A stretch of 28,461 nucleotides of DNA from a virus, in the IMG/VR virus record IMGVR_UViG_3300025849_000160, positions 1 through 28,461 of that record; one strand, 5' to 3'. The notes under the pieces were generated by a model. That model was not told the origin of the DNA. It saw only the letters and a list, made by a program, of their open reading frames with translations, and searched no databases. Shown in pieces: positions 13,239-22,034 of the stretch. The position numbers and the translations under genes were made by a program. Within the stretch, counting starts at the first letter, position 1. Every line of letters starts with the position of its first letter.

Positions 13239-14225
13239 ATGCCCTTAAAAACTGTCAAAATAAATCTTTTCATTTATGATGGAACTGTCGGAGTTTACAC
13301 AGCAAATGATTTAAAATATCGACTCACAAAAGATGTGATCGGTGATCAAGGAAAAGCAATTCTTGAAATTGGAGAGCTAGTCAGAGACCACGTTGAAAAC
13401 ACTTTTGATGGATCAACATATCAGTCAAAAACAAAGTGGGTGACAGCAGCTGCTCAATTATTTGATGAGACAGGAACAGACATGCAGGATGATCAATCAT
13501 TTCATTATCTAGCAGTTGATGGCTTTGGAACCTTTGAACAGGGAATCAATCCTGATTTGGACAATCATGTTTTGCAATCAAATGACATCATGTATGTCCT
13601 GGATGGACAAAGAGCACAGATCCCTGTTTTTGCTGAGAGCTTGTCTCAGATTACATTCTACAATGGAAACACAAACATCGGATCACAGACAATCACAGAC
13701 AATGGAAATTCAAATCAAAAGATCCAGTTTGTTTCTCCTCCATCTAATTGCACCAAAGCAGTTTTTGATTCGATAACAGAAAGGACAATCACAATCAATC
13801 ATGTCTGTGAGAATCTACACACAACACATGACATTCATTTCATCAATAAATTTGGAGCCCTCCAAAAAATCACATTTTTCAAGAGAAGCGACAAGACCAT
13901 GAAGATCAAAGACAGAACATTTCGATCAAACACTCTCGATCATGCATCTGAAAACTACTCAATCAGCAGGGGTCAATCAAAGAGATACAATGTCACAGCA
14001 AAATCAAACATCACAATGAACACAGGATTTGTTGATGAGTCATTCAACCAGGTGATCGAGGAAATGCTTTTATCAGAGGACATCTGGATCAACTACAAAA
14101 ACCAGACTCTCTCTGTGATTCCAACATCCAAAAGTCTGAAATACAAAACAAACCTCAATGACAAGCTGATCAATTATTCTTTTGATTTTGATTTTGCTTT
14201 TGACAAATTCAACCTGATCAGATAA
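13239..14225 (+). CDS. Tail structural protein (distal-tail-like), putative
   Basis: A 328-residue, beta-rich protein of the tail cluster. The N-terminal strands (VKINLFIYDGTVGVYTANDL) are followed by an Ig-like mid section (SLSQITFYNGNTNIGSQTI) and a C-terminal domain with INKFGALQKITFFKRSDK, SKRYNVTAKSNITMNTGFV, FNQVIEEMLLSEDIWI and SFDFDFAFDKFNLIR. The last part resembles the structural proteins that precede the large tail protein in Bacteroidota siphophages. Its stop is followed at once by the next ATG. Distal-tail or baseplate-hub function is inferred from position just before the large tail protein. Confidence 0.55.
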   Translation: MPLKTVKINLFIYDGTVGVYTANDLKYRLTKDVIGDQGKAILEIGELVRDHVENTFDGSTYQSKTKWVTAAAQLFDETGTDMQDDQSFHYLAVDGFGTFEQGINPDLDNHVLQSNDIMYVLDGQRAQIPVFAESLSQITFYNGNTNIGSQTITDNGNSNQKIQFVSPPSNCTKAVFDSITERTITINHVCENLHTTHDIHFINKFGALQKITFFKRSDKTMKIKDRTFRSNTLDHASENYSISRGQSKRYNVTAKSNITMNTGFVDESFNQVIEEMLLSEDIWINYKNQTLSVIPTSKSLKYKTNLNDKLINYSFDFDFAFDKFNLIR

Positions 14226-16571
14226 ATGAAACAAATTCAACTATACATCGAGGATCAACGTGTTGAGCTATACAAAGACGAGAGCATTGTCTTGACTCAG
14301 ACTGTTCAAAATGTTAAAGATATTGGAAAGGTGTTCACTCCCTTTTCCAGGAGTTTCACTGTTCCAGCTAGCAGAACAAACAACAAGATTTTCAAGCACT
14401 TTTATAATTCAAGCATCATTGATGCAATTGATGTCAGAGTGAGAGTTGATGCAAGAATTGATCTGAATCATTCAAGGTTTGAAAAGGGAAAGATTAAACT
14501 GGATGGGGTACAAATGAAAAACAACAAAGCTGATTCATACAAGATCACCTTTTTTGGAAACACTGTGACCCTCCGAGACAAGCTGAGAAATGACAAACTT
14601 GATGCACTTTACTGGTTGAAAAATTTCAATTTCTCTTATTCAAACACCGCTGTCATTAATGCGTTGTCAACTGGAAAAGACGTTTCGATTGATGGAGTGA
14701 ATCATCCAGATGCTTTTGTTGTTCCACTGATCACTCATGAAGATCGACTCATTTATGATCCAGGATCACCAGATGACAAAAATCTTGCATACAACTCCCA
14801 GACAGTTGGTGGTGTTGATTGGCAGCAATTAAAGCCAGCAATCAGAATTGATCATATCATCAGAGCGATTGAGAAACAGTATGACATTGAGTTTTCAGAT
14901 CATTTTTTTAATGATTCAAATCCAGCTTATTGGGATTTATATATGTGGCTGCATAGAAAAAAAGGACAGATCAATGAATCTGCTCAAGGTGTTGACACTT
15001 ATATCGATGCTTTCAATTTTGAAAATCAAACGTGGGGGAATGGTTTCATGACAAATCCGTACGGGTATACAATGAGAAACATCACATCAGTTCCAACTTA
15101 TTCAGGCTATCAAGACAATTATGATCAATTTGACTGGTCACAGCGACCACCTACATCTGTCAACTATTACACAGTCAGACACTATTTTGTGCCAAATGAT
15201 CCCACTTTAAAATATGCAATAGTGATCAAAATTGATGGGAGATTGATTGAAAGGATTGAAGATGTTGAAGGTTCCAAATTGGTTCAAATTATACACAGGG
15301 AAAATGGAAACGTCACTGTTGAGGTTGAAGCAAATCAAACAATGAGCTTTCTCCCAACAAGAATCAGTGTGATTGCTGAGCAGCATTATGGAGTGACAAA
15401 GTGGAAAGTCTTTGATTCACAATCATTGACTCTGGCTCCAGATTTCACATTTGATTCAACTAGGGAAATTCCAGAAATAAAAGTTGTTGATTTTTTATCT
15501 GGACTTTTTAAGATGTGGAACCTGGTTGCCTATGTTGATTATGATGGAAAGATCATTGTCAGAACTCTTGACAGTTGGTATCAATCCAGTGACAACACCT
15601 TTGACATCACTGAGCACATTGACTCAACAAAAAGCACAATTGACACTGCTTTACCATATAGAGAAATCCTTTTTGATTATGAAGGCAAACAGTCATTCTT
15701 TGCAAAAAATCACAATGCTTTATTCAACTATGAGCATGGTGTCGAAAGATACAGGGGTGATGACAACAAGCTCTTGTCTGGGGCAGATTATCGAATCAAG
15801 ATTCCATTTGAGCATCACAAATTTGAGAGACTATACAATCCATCCTCTGGAACAGCAACTGACATTCAGTGGGGGTGGTCTGTTGATGACAACATGCAAT
15901 CAATCCTGGGAAAACCCCTGTTGTTTTATCCTATACAGCAGTCAAATTCAACACCGATTGCAGTGAGATCAACTCCCACAGCTCATCAAAGTGTCTCGAC
16001 ATATTACATTCCATCAAATAGCTTGTCCCTGGATCCAAATGTTTCATCTGAAAATCTAAATTTTAAAGCTGAGATCAATGAATACACAGCGACAACATTC
16101 GATCAAACTTTGTTTAAAAAATATTATTCAAAATATATTTCAGAAACTTTTGATCAATCCAGAAGGTTGACAAAATTTACAGCCAGACTCCCCATGAGTT
16201 TTTTGTTGAACTATGAACTCAATGATCTGGTGATTGTGTTTTCAAGGCTTTACAAAATAAACGCAATTGAAACCAATCTGTCAACTGGTATTTCAAAACT
16301 TGAATTGATAAACTCTCCAGAGTCTCAGATCAATGCAGCTGATGACACGTTGCTTTATACATATATTGACTCTGACCTGGGTACATCTGATTCGGATGAT
16401 GTGACTGTTGACACTGACGATGAATATACTCCTGACATTGTAGGGATTACCACTCAGGCTCCAACAACAACAACAACAATCAATCAAACTTCGACGACCT
16501 CAACAACAACCTCATCAGGAAGTGGTGGCGGTGGTGCTGGCGGTGGTGGAGAAAAACTTAATGAAGATTAA
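14226..16571 (+). CDS. Large tail (tip/hub) protein with Thr-Gly-rich C-terminal tail
   Basis: A 781-residue protein. The N-terminus includes IEDQRVELYKDESIVLTQTV and FTPFSRSFTVPASRTNNKIF, a signature I associate with large tail proteins of Bacteroidota phages. The middle (PEIKVVDFLSGLFKMWNLVA, then YVDYDGKIIVRTLDSWY) and the C-terminal part (MSFLLNYELNDLVIVFSRLY) look like a tail-hub domain. Residues from about 745 form a low-complexity tail, TTQAPTTTTT then TSTTSTTTSS and a Gly-rich GSGGGGAGGGG. This closely resembles the Thr tracts of the fibre at 11520. The stop overlaps the next small gene as TAATG. Tail tip or hub is inferred; the low-complexity tail is plain to see. Confidence 0.65.
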   Translation: MKQIQLYIEDQRVELYKDESIVLTQTVQNVKDIGKVFTPFSRSFTVPASRTNNKIFKHFYNSSIIDAIDVRVRVDARIDLNHSRFEKGKIKLDGVQMKNNKADSYKITFFGNTVTLRDKLRNDKLDALYWLKNFNFSYSNTAVINALSTGKDVSIDGVNHPDAFVVPLITHEDRLIYDPGSPDDKNLAYNSQTVGGVDWQQLKPAIRIDHIIRAIEKQYDIEFSDHFFNDSNPAYWDLYMWLHRKKGQINESAQGVDTYIDAFNFENQTWGNGFMTNPYGYTMRNITSVPTYSGYQDNYDQFDWSQRPPTSVNYYTVRHYFVPNDPTLKYAIVIKIDGRLIERIEDVEGSKLVQIIHRENGNVTVEVEANQTMSFLPTRISVIAEQHYGVTKWKVFDSQSLTLAPDFTFDSTREIPEIKVVDFLSGLFKMWNLVAYVDYDGKIIVRTLDSWYQSSDNTFDITEHIDSTKSTIDTALPYREILFDYEGKQSFFAKNHNALFNYEHGVERYRGDDNKLLSGADYRIKIPFEHHKFERLYNPSSGTATDIQWGWSVDDNMQSILGKPLLFYPIQQSNSTPIAVRSTPTAHQSVSTYYIPSNSLSLDPNVSSENLNFKAEINEYTATTFDQTLFKKYYSKYISETFDQSRRLTKFTARLPMSFLLNYELNDLVIVFSRLYKINAIETNLSTGISKLELINSPESQINAADDTLLYTYIDSDLGTSDSDDVTVDTDDEYTPDIVGITTQAPTTTTTINQTSTTSTTTSSGSGGGGAGGGGEKLNED

Positions 16572-16705
16572 TGAAAGAAATACTTGAACTTTTAAAAATT
16601 GCCAGGACAGAAAAATGGTCTGGATCATCAATTGACATTGCCCTGGGAAAACATAAGATGCCCGAATCTTTCCATGAATTAAAACAAAAAATCAAACGCT
16701 TATGA
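16571..16705 (+). CDS. 44-residue protein before the tape measure
   Basis: A short gene fitted exactly between the large tail protein (TAATG overlap at its start) and the tape measure gene (ATGA overlap at its end). The peptide begins MKEILELLKIARTEKWSGSS and continues IDIALGKHKMPESFHELKQK. It is helical and basic with no membrane segment. The coupling at both ends argues strongly that it is translated. Function unknown; an assembly factor for the tape measure is possible from position only. Confidence 0.6.
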   Translation: MKEILELLKIARTEKWSGSSIDIALGKHKMPESFHELKQKIKRL

Positions 16706-18603
16706 GCCAGAAAATTCTTGTGGACATGTCTGTCGATGTCAAGTCGGCAAACAAAAACATTGAAAAAACAAAAGAGGCACTTGGAGATCTGATCGATGTC
16801 CAGGTTGAGGCTCTTAATGAAATAAAGAAATCAAACAAAGCAAATGAGGAGGCAAACAAAAAACTCCTCAAGTCTACCAAAAAAGCTGAGGGAGGATTCA
16901 AAAGTTTTTTCAAAGTATTAAAAGGAGCAGCGATTTTGACTGTGATTGTCAAGGCTGTCCAAATGCTAGGATCAGCACTTGCATCAAACCAGGTGATCGC
17001 TGACAAGATTTCTGTTGTGTTTGGAACTATCTCATCAGTGATGACTCAAGTGGGAACAGCTTTCGCAGATGCAGCAAAACAAGTATCATCAACAGGTGAA
17101 TCATTTGAGGGAATCAAGGGAGTCCTGGGAGGCTTAGTTGATGGAGTCCTGGCAACATTCAAGGGGACCATTGATGGGATCAGGCTCGCTGTGTATGCTT
17201 CACAACTGGCATGGGAGGAGTCTTTCTTTGGAGACAAAGACCAGGCAACAATTGACAGACTCAACGGAAAAATTGATGAAACAAAACAAAGTTTATCTGG
17301 AACCTGGGAAACATTAAAAACAGCAGGATCAGAAATCGCTGACAATTTTGGAGAGGCAATCAATGAGATCGGAAAGGTCACAACTATTGCTGTTGATCAG
17401 ATCAAAGAAATTGACGTCAAACAGACTGCATCCAATCAGGACAGATTGACTCAATTAAAAAACCAGACAAAGATTGCAATCGCTGAGAATGACAAACTGC
17501 AATTCATTTATCAAAGAGATGCAGAACTCCAGAGACAGATCAGAGATGATGTGACTCTCTCCCTAGCAGACAGAAAAACCGCAAATGATGAGCTCGGGAT
17601 TGTTCTTGAAAAACAACTGGAGCTCCAGCTGGCAAACGCTAAAAAAAGAGAGGAGCAGGCACGATTTGAATTGTCATTAAACAAAGACAATGTCGATCTG
17701 CAAGTCCAACTCCTGGAGGCTGAGAAAAATGTCGCTGATGTGAGAGAAAACATTTCAGGATTCCAGTCTGAGCAGATCAAAAACAGTCAAGATTTGCAAG
17801 TTGAGGAGATTGACATGATCAATTCCAAAGCTGAGGCTGAGGCAAACAGAGCACTCAATGCTCAAGCATTTGCAGCTGAAAGAGAAACTGATGAGATTGC
17901 CAGACTTGAGAAGCTTAGAGAAAACCTGGATATTGAGGAAGAGATTGAAACAACAAGGCTTGAGGCTCAGATCGGAAAATACAAAATAGGAACTCAAGCT
18001 CGACAGGATGCAGAACAACAGCTCCTAGACTTTCAACAGGATGCTGCTCAAAGAGGTGAAAAACTTGATGATGACATTTCAAAGAAACAAACAGCCAGAG
18101 ACAAAGCAGTTGCAAAGCAAAAGATTGCATTGACAGCTCAAACCTTTGGAGCACTCGCTGGGATCCTGGGAGAGAACTCAGCAGCAGGAAAAGCCGCGGC
18201 CATTGCTCAGGCAACGATCAACACATACCAAGGTGTCACAGAGGTTCTGGCAAACAAGTCAATTTTACCTCAACCATTTGCAACAATCGAGAAAATCGTG
18301 TCGATTGCAGCTGTCCTGGGAACTGGTTTGAAAACTGTGAAAGAAATCACAGCAGTTCCAAAGCCGAACATCCCTGGAGGACGAGGAGGATCATCTGGAG
18401 GAGGACGAGGCATCAACACATCAGTTGCAAGCACTCCAGCTGCTCCTCCTGCTTTCAATGTTGTCGGAGCCAGTGCAACATCACAACTGGCAGAAACGAT
18501 CAGCAACAAAGAGGAAAAGCCTGTCAAAGCCTATGTCGTGAGCAATGATGTCTCATCGGCTCAATCAATGGACAGAAACATTGTGGAAAATGCATCAATT
18601 TAA
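16702..18603 (+). CDS. Tape measure protein
   Basis: A 633-residue helical protein that sets tail length. The N-terminus is coiled coil (NKNIEKTKEALGDLIDVQVE). Hydrophobic helices follow (about 73-150: LKGAAILTVIVKAVQMLGSA, VFGTISSVMTQVGTAFADAA). A long charged coiled coil runs over about 250-480 (RDAELQRQIRDDVTLSLADR). A second Ala-rich hydrophobic part (about 480-560: GKAAAIAQATINTYQGVTEV) ends in a Gly/Pro-rich region (GGRGGSSGGGRG). At roughly 0.15 nm per residue the tail would be near 95 nm, a flexible siphovirus tail. It is coupled to the 44-residue gene by ATGA and is the last tail gene before the head genes. Confidence 0.88.
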   Translation: MSQKILVDMSVDVKSANKNIEKTKEALGDLIDVQVEALNEIKKSNKANEEANKKLLKSTKKAEGGFKSFFKVLKGAAILTVIVKAVQMLGSALASNQVIADKISVVFGTISSVMTQVGTAFADAAKQVSSTGESFEGIKGVLGGLVDGVLATFKGTIDGIRLAVYASQLAWEESFFGDKDQATIDRLNGKIDETKQSLSGTWETLKTAGSEIADNFGEAINEIGKVTTIAVDQIKEIDVKQTASNQDRLTQLKNQTKIAIAENDKLQFIYQRDAELQRQIRDDVTLSLADRKTANDELGIVLEKQLELQLANAKKREEQARFELSLNKDNVDLQVQLLEAEKNVADVRENISGFQSEQIKNSQDLQVEEIDMINSKAEAEANRALNAQAFAAERETDEIARLEKLRENLDIEEEIETTRLEAQIGKYKIGTQARQDAEQQLLDFQQDAAQRGEKLDDDISKKQTARDKAVAKQKIALTAQTFGALAGILGENSAAGKAAAIAQATINTYQGVTEVLANKSILPQPFATIEKIVSIAAVLGTGLKTVKEITAVPKPNIPGGRGGSSGGGRGINTSVASTPAAPPAFNVVGASATSQLAETISNKEEKPVKAYVVSNDVSSAQSMDRNIVENASI

Positions 18604-18626
18604 AATCAAATTAAAATCAAAATAAA

Positions 18627-19235
18627 ATGGAAATCATTGAACTAATTATTGACGAGGAAATGGACAACGCTGGAATCGAAGCGGTCTCAATAGTGTCTGA
18701 GCCAGCCATTGAGGAATCGTTCATCGCATTAAGTAAACAACAAGAGATCAAACTTGCTGAGGTTGACTCTGAAAAAAGGATTCTGATGGGAGCTGCTCTT
18801 GTTCCTGGTCGGATGATTTATCGAAATGGAGGAAAGGACAAGGATGGATTTTATGTTCATTTTTCTGAGGCGACAGTCAGGAGAGCATCTGAGTTGTTTT
18901 TCATTAAAAGCAACCACATCAATGCAACCCTGGAGCACGATGCCCCCCTGGACCAAATGACAATTGTTGAGTCCTGGATCGTTGAGGATCCCGAGGTCGA
19001 CAAATCAAAATTGTACGGGATGGATCTTCCAAAGGGAACCTGGATGATCAGCATGAAAGTTGATGACGAAGAGATCTGGGAGGATCAAGTCAAAGGAGGA
19101 CTGGTTTCAGGTTTCTCAATTGAAGGATTTTTCATGGATCGTGCAAAGCTAGGACTCAGTGTTGACAGCGATGAAATCGAAGCTGAAAACGAGCTGCAAA
19201 AAGTGAGAGACATCATTCAAAAAAATAATCAATAA
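18627..19235 (+). CDS. XkdF-like prohead serine protease
   Basis: A 202-residue protein matching the XkdF-type phage protease family, which processes the prohead. The N-terminus has AVSIVSEPAIEESFIAL, a typical start. The core holds RILMGAALVPGRMIYR, FYVHFSEATVRRASE, the likely catalytic His104 in NATLEHDAP, and GGLVSGFSIEGFF with the likely nucleophile Ser161 (or Ser164). The C-terminus is acidic and helical. It opens the head module directly after the tape measure and precedes the scaffold candidate and major capsid gene, the expected order. The A-rich leader AAAATCAAAATAAAATG fits a Bacteroidota start. Confidence 0.82.
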   Translation: MEIIELIIDEEMDNAGIEAVSIVSEPAIEESFIALSKQQEIKLAEVDSEKRILMGAALVPGRMIYRNGGKDKDGFYVHFSEATVRRASELFFIKSNHINATLEHDAPLDQMTIVESWIVEDPEVDKSKLYGMDLPKGTWMISMKVDDEEIWEDQVKGGLVSGFSIEGFFMDRAKLGLSVDSDEIEAENELQKVRDIIQKNNQ

Positions 19236-19247
19236 ACCCCCAAAACT

Positions 19248-19628
19248 ATGCAAAACGAAAAACTGAGACACTACCTCGGAGCAATCGGAGTCTTTCTCCT
19301 GGTCATCTTCTTACTTATGTTCTTAGCATTCAATGAGATTCCAGCAAAAAACAAAGACATTTTTGTTTCAACTGTCGGAGTGATTACAGGAACAATCGGA
19401 GCAATCATCGCTGTGATTGTTGGACGTGATCCAGATCGAGAAAATGCCCTAGCCAAAAAAGTTGAAAGCCAGGCTGATCAAATAGATTTTTTAATCAAAC
19501 AAAAAGACGAGCTGGAATCAATGCTGATCAAAATGCAGGAATCTCTGATCGACAACATGTCCATTCTGGGAACAACTCTTTTTGACACAAAGATCAACCC
19601 ACCAAAAAAAACAAAAAAAGATGAGTAA
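19248..19628 (+). CDS. Two-helix membrane protein with coiled-coil tail
   Basis: A 126-residue protein. Two transmembrane helices are evident (about residues 9-28, YLGAIGVFLLVIFLLMFLAF, and 41-60, VSTVGVITGTIGAIIAVIVG), followed by a cytoplasmic charged coiled coil (about 68-105) and a Lys-rich end. The topology would place both ends in the cytoplasm. It sits within the head genes, away from the lysis cluster. A holin-like or membrane-anchoring function is conceivable, but I cannot assign one. Its end overlaps the next small gene by eight bases. Confidence 0.6.
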   Translation: MQNEKLRHYLGAIGVFLLVIFLLMFLAFNEIPAKNKDIFVSTVGVITGTIGAIIAVIVGRDPDRENALAKKVESQADQIDFLIKQKDELESMLIKMQESLIDNMSILGTTLFDTKINPPKKTKKDE

Positions 19629-19782
19629 ACAATTGAAAAAAAAGGGATGGGATCGGAGAGCAGATTCCAAAACATCTCCCAGGGGAGGCAAACAACCATG
19701 TCTTTGTCCAGATAACACATATCACCCAGACTGCTGTGATGGATCAATGTATGCTCAAGGAATTGGACAGACTGAGGCTTAA
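19621..19782 (+). CDS. 53-residue Cys-rich mini-protein (CLCPD...CCDG)
   Basis: A small protein starting at ATG 19621, inside the end of the preceding gene. The basic N-terminus (MSKQLKKKGWDRRADSKTSP) leads to a compact motif, PCLCPDNTYHPDCCDG, then YAQGIG. Four cysteines in CxC and CC pairs could bind a metal or form disulphides. I recognise the 'CLCxDGTY...CCDGxxxAQGIG' pattern as recurring in short proteins and C-terminal tails of Bacteroidota and their phages, but I know no function. An upstream in-frame ATG at 19582 is less likely because it lies further inside the neighbour. Confidence 0.6.
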   Translation: MSKQLKKKGWDRRADSKTSPRGGKQPCLCPDNTYHPDCCDGSMYAQGIGQTEA

Positions 19783-19832
19783 AAATAACACTTTAGAAAT
19801 TTGTCGTTTAACATAAAAGCAAAAAAAAATAT

Positions 19833-20429
19833 ATGAAAGCAACTGAAATTCTATCTGAGATCAAGACTGTTCTCGGAATCGACCTCAGCGAGCAAACTCC
19901 AAAAGATGATATCCAGCTTGCTGTGGAAAAATTAAGCAACGGGACAGAGGTCAAAACAGATGATCAGTTTGTTCCTGGAGCTGCTGTGTTCATAGTGACC
20001 GAAGATGGAGACATCGCTCTCCCTCCTGGTGAATATGAAATGGCTAACTCCCAGACTCTAGTTGTTGAGGAGGAGGGAATCATCGCTGAGATGAAAGATC
20101 CATCTGATTCAAAAGATGAAGCTCCAGCCGAGGAAGAGGTTGAGGCAGCAGAGGAGGAAGCTCCAGCAGACGAAAAAGTTGAGGCAGAATATGTCACAAA
20201 AGAGGAGTTTGCAGCAGCAGTCAATGAGATCAAAGAAATGATCGAGGAGAAATTATCAAGCCCTGCTGAAAACATTGAAGTCGAAGCAGAAAAAGTTGAG
20301 GCAGCATTGTCTGTTCAACCAATTGCTCACAATCCCGAAGCAGAAACAGCAAAGTTCAATTTTGCTTATCAGGACAATGTCCGACAAAACCGAAACCAAC
20401 GAATCAAATCAATCTTAAATAAACTTTAA
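19833..20429 (+). CDS. Acidic scaffold-like protein before the capsid gene
   Basis: A 198-residue, strongly acidic protein. The first part (about residues 48-95) is beta-rich, with FVPGAAVFIVTEDGDIALPP and QTLVVEEEGIIAEM. A Glu/Ala-rich low-complexity stretch follows (about 100-130), then a coiled coil (EEFAAAVNEIKEMIEEKL) and a short basic C-terminal end (NRNQRIKSILNKL). An acidic body, a coiled coil and a basic tail just before the major capsid gene and after the protease is the usual plan of a phage scaffolding protein, whose tail contacts capsid subunits. Scaffold is inferred; a decoration protein is an alternative for the beta part. Confidence 0.6.
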   Translation: MKATEILSEIKTVLGIDLSEQTPKDDIQLAVEKLSNGTEVKTDDQFVPGAAVFIVTEDGDIALPPGEYEMANSQTLVVEEEGIIAEMKDPSDSKDEAPAEEEVEAAEEEAPADEKVEAEYVTKEEFAAAVNEIKEMIEEKLSSPAENIEVEAEKVEAALSVQPIAHNPEAETAKFNFAYQDNVRQNRNQRIKSILNKL

Positions 20430-20432
20430 ACA

Positions 20433-21365
20433 ATGGCACTAACCATCAACAATTCAAGCTATTCAGGTCAACACGCAGGCGAATATTTAGCGGCGGGACT
20501 TTTAAGCAATGACACAGTCGCAAATGGCGGTGTCACTGTAAAAGCAAACGTACTTCACAAAGAAGTACTTAACACAGTTTCAACATCTGGAAATTTAATC
20601 ACATCTGCAAGTTGTGATTTTTCGGACAGTGGAAATGTGGCAATGAACGAAAGAATCCTCCAGGTTGAGGACTTCCAGATCAACAGCAAAATTTGCAAAA
20701 GCACGTTCGCAAATGATTGGCTGGCTGCAGAAGCCGGGTTCTCAAGCCACAGATCTATGCCCGATACGTTCGAGAAGTTCATCATCGAATACTTTGCAGG
20801 AAAAATCTCTGACCAAATGGAAAGAACTATCTGGGGAGGAGTAAATGCAAACGCTGGTGAATTTGATGGATTTTCAACTCTTGCAGCTGCTGATTCTGAT
20901 GTGATCGATGTGACATCTGACGCAATCACCTCTGGAAATATTTTAGACAAACTTGCTGAGGTTGCAAATGCAATTCCAGGAACCAAAGTTTACAGCCCAG
21001 ACATGAAAATCTATTTATCAAGCAAAGACATGCAAAAGTATGTTCGAAGCCTTGGAGGATTTGCAAGCAATGGAACTGGTGCAGCTGGTATCGAGAACAA
21101 AGGTTCTCTTTGGTATGATGGACAAGGATTGAAATTCGATGGAATTTCTTTATTCCATGCTCCAGGATTAGCTGAGAACACTGTGATCGCTGCTGAATCA
21201 ACAAACTTATTTTATGGCTTGAGTTTATTAAGCGACACTCAAGAGATCAAAGTGATCGACACGTCTGCAACACTAGGAGATGACAATGTTCGTTTCGTTG
21301 CTCGCTTCTCTGCTGGGGTTCAATATGGACTTGGATCAGAGATCGTGTACAGAGTTAATGCTTAA
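20433..21365 (+). CDS. Major capsid protein (HK97 fold, putative)
   Basis: A 310-residue protein following protease and scaffold candidates. An N-terminal arm (NNSSYSGQHAGEYLAAGLLS) is followed by an early beta region (ILQVEDFQINSKICKSTFAN), a helical spine (TFEKFIIEYFAGKISDQMER, then TIWGGVNANAG), and an A-domain-like region (MKIYLSSKDMQKYVRSLGG). The ending includes KGSLWYDGQGLKFDGISLFH and RFVARFSAGVQYGLGSEIVY. This is the characteristic layout of Bacteroidota phage HK97-fold capsids. It lies four bases after the scaffold candidate, and strong expression would be expected. Confidence 0.82.
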   Translation: MALTINNSSYSGQHAGEYLAAGLLSNDTVANGGVTVKANVLHKEVLNTVSTSGNLITSASCDFSDSGNVAMNERILQVEDFQINSKICKSTFANDWLAAEAGFSSHRSMPDTFEKFIIEYFAGKISDQMERTIWGGVNANAGEFDGFSTLAAADSDVIDVTSDAITSGNILDKLAEVANAIPGTKVYSPDMKIYLSSKDMQKYVRSLGGFASNGTGAAGIENKGSLWYDGQGLKFDGISLFHAPGLAENTVIAAESTNLFYGLSLLSDTQEIKVIDTSATLGDDNVRFVARFSAGVQYGLGSEIVYRVNA

Positions 21366-21386
21366 TAACCTATAAATCAATTAATT

Positions 21387-21941
21387 ATGCCAAATTGCGA
21401 GTTAACAAAGGGCAGAGCCCTGAATTGCAAAGATCAAATCGGAGGGGTGGAGAAAATTTTCTTCACCACCGATTCTCTAGGGGCGTTGACAATTGGAGCT
21501 GAGGATGAAGTCACCGACATAGCTGGGACAGGAATCGAGGTTTTTCAATACGATGTCAAGGGAGCCAATGGTCTTGAAACTGCAATCAACAGCAGCCCAG
21601 AATCTGGGACAACATTCTTTGAATCAACTTTGACTTTGCAATTGCCAAAGACAACAAAAGAGGATTTAAAAGAAATAAAAATGCTTGCTTACTCTCGACC
21701 CAGAATTTTCATCCAAACACGAAATGGAGACGTTTTGTTGATGGGCGAAAAATATGGAGCTGAGCTTTCAGGCGGTTCGATCACTTCTGGACAGGGATTT
21801 GCAGATTTTACAGGAATCAATTTGACATTCACAGCTCAGGAAGCAACAGCTCCTAGATTTGTTGTGTTGTCAGGTGCAACATCTGATGATCCATTTGCTG
21901 GAGAAACTGAAATCACCACAACTGTGGGGACTAACTCTTAA
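21387..21941 (+). CDS. Putative major tail tube protein
   Basis: A 184-residue beta-rich protein that starts CELTKGRALNCKDQIGGVEK and contains FFTTDSLGALTIGAEDEVTD, EVFQYDVKGANGLETAI, GTTFFESTLTLQLPKTTKED, EIKMLAYSRPRIFIQTRNGD and INLTFTAQEATAPRF. I associate this pattern with an abundant structural protein in Bacteroidota phages, commonly the tail tube or a capsid-associated protein. It is followed by a strong terminator, so it ends an operon that also makes the capsid protein in quantity. Tail tube is my preferred call, but decoration or stabilisation of the head is possible because it lies between head genes. Confidence 0.55.
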   Translation: MPNCELTKGRALNCKDQIGGVEKIFFTTDSLGALTIGAEDEVTDIAGTGIEVFQYDVKGANGLETAINSSPESGTTFFESTLTLQLPKTTKEDLKEIKMLAYSRPRIFIQTRNGDVLLMGEKYGAELSGGSITSGQGFADFTGINLTFTAQEATAPRFVVLSGATSDDPFAGETEITTTVGTNS

Positions 21942-21986
21942 ACAACATTCATCTGTGTAAGTTGAATTTTAATGTGTGAAAGGAGG

Positions 21987-22018
21987 AGGGGCGGTCTTGA
22001 TTGACTTGCCCCTTTTTT
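21987..22018 (+). terminator. Intrinsic terminator after the capsid operon
   Basis: AGGGGC (21987-21992) pairs with GCCCCT (22008-22013), extended inwards by GGTC (21993-21996) with GACT (22003-22006) and one bulged T, and followed by a run of six Ts (22013-22018). It separates the abundantly needed capsid and tube genes from the portal genes. Confidence 0.82.
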
Positions 22019-22034
22019 AATTAAAACAGAACCC

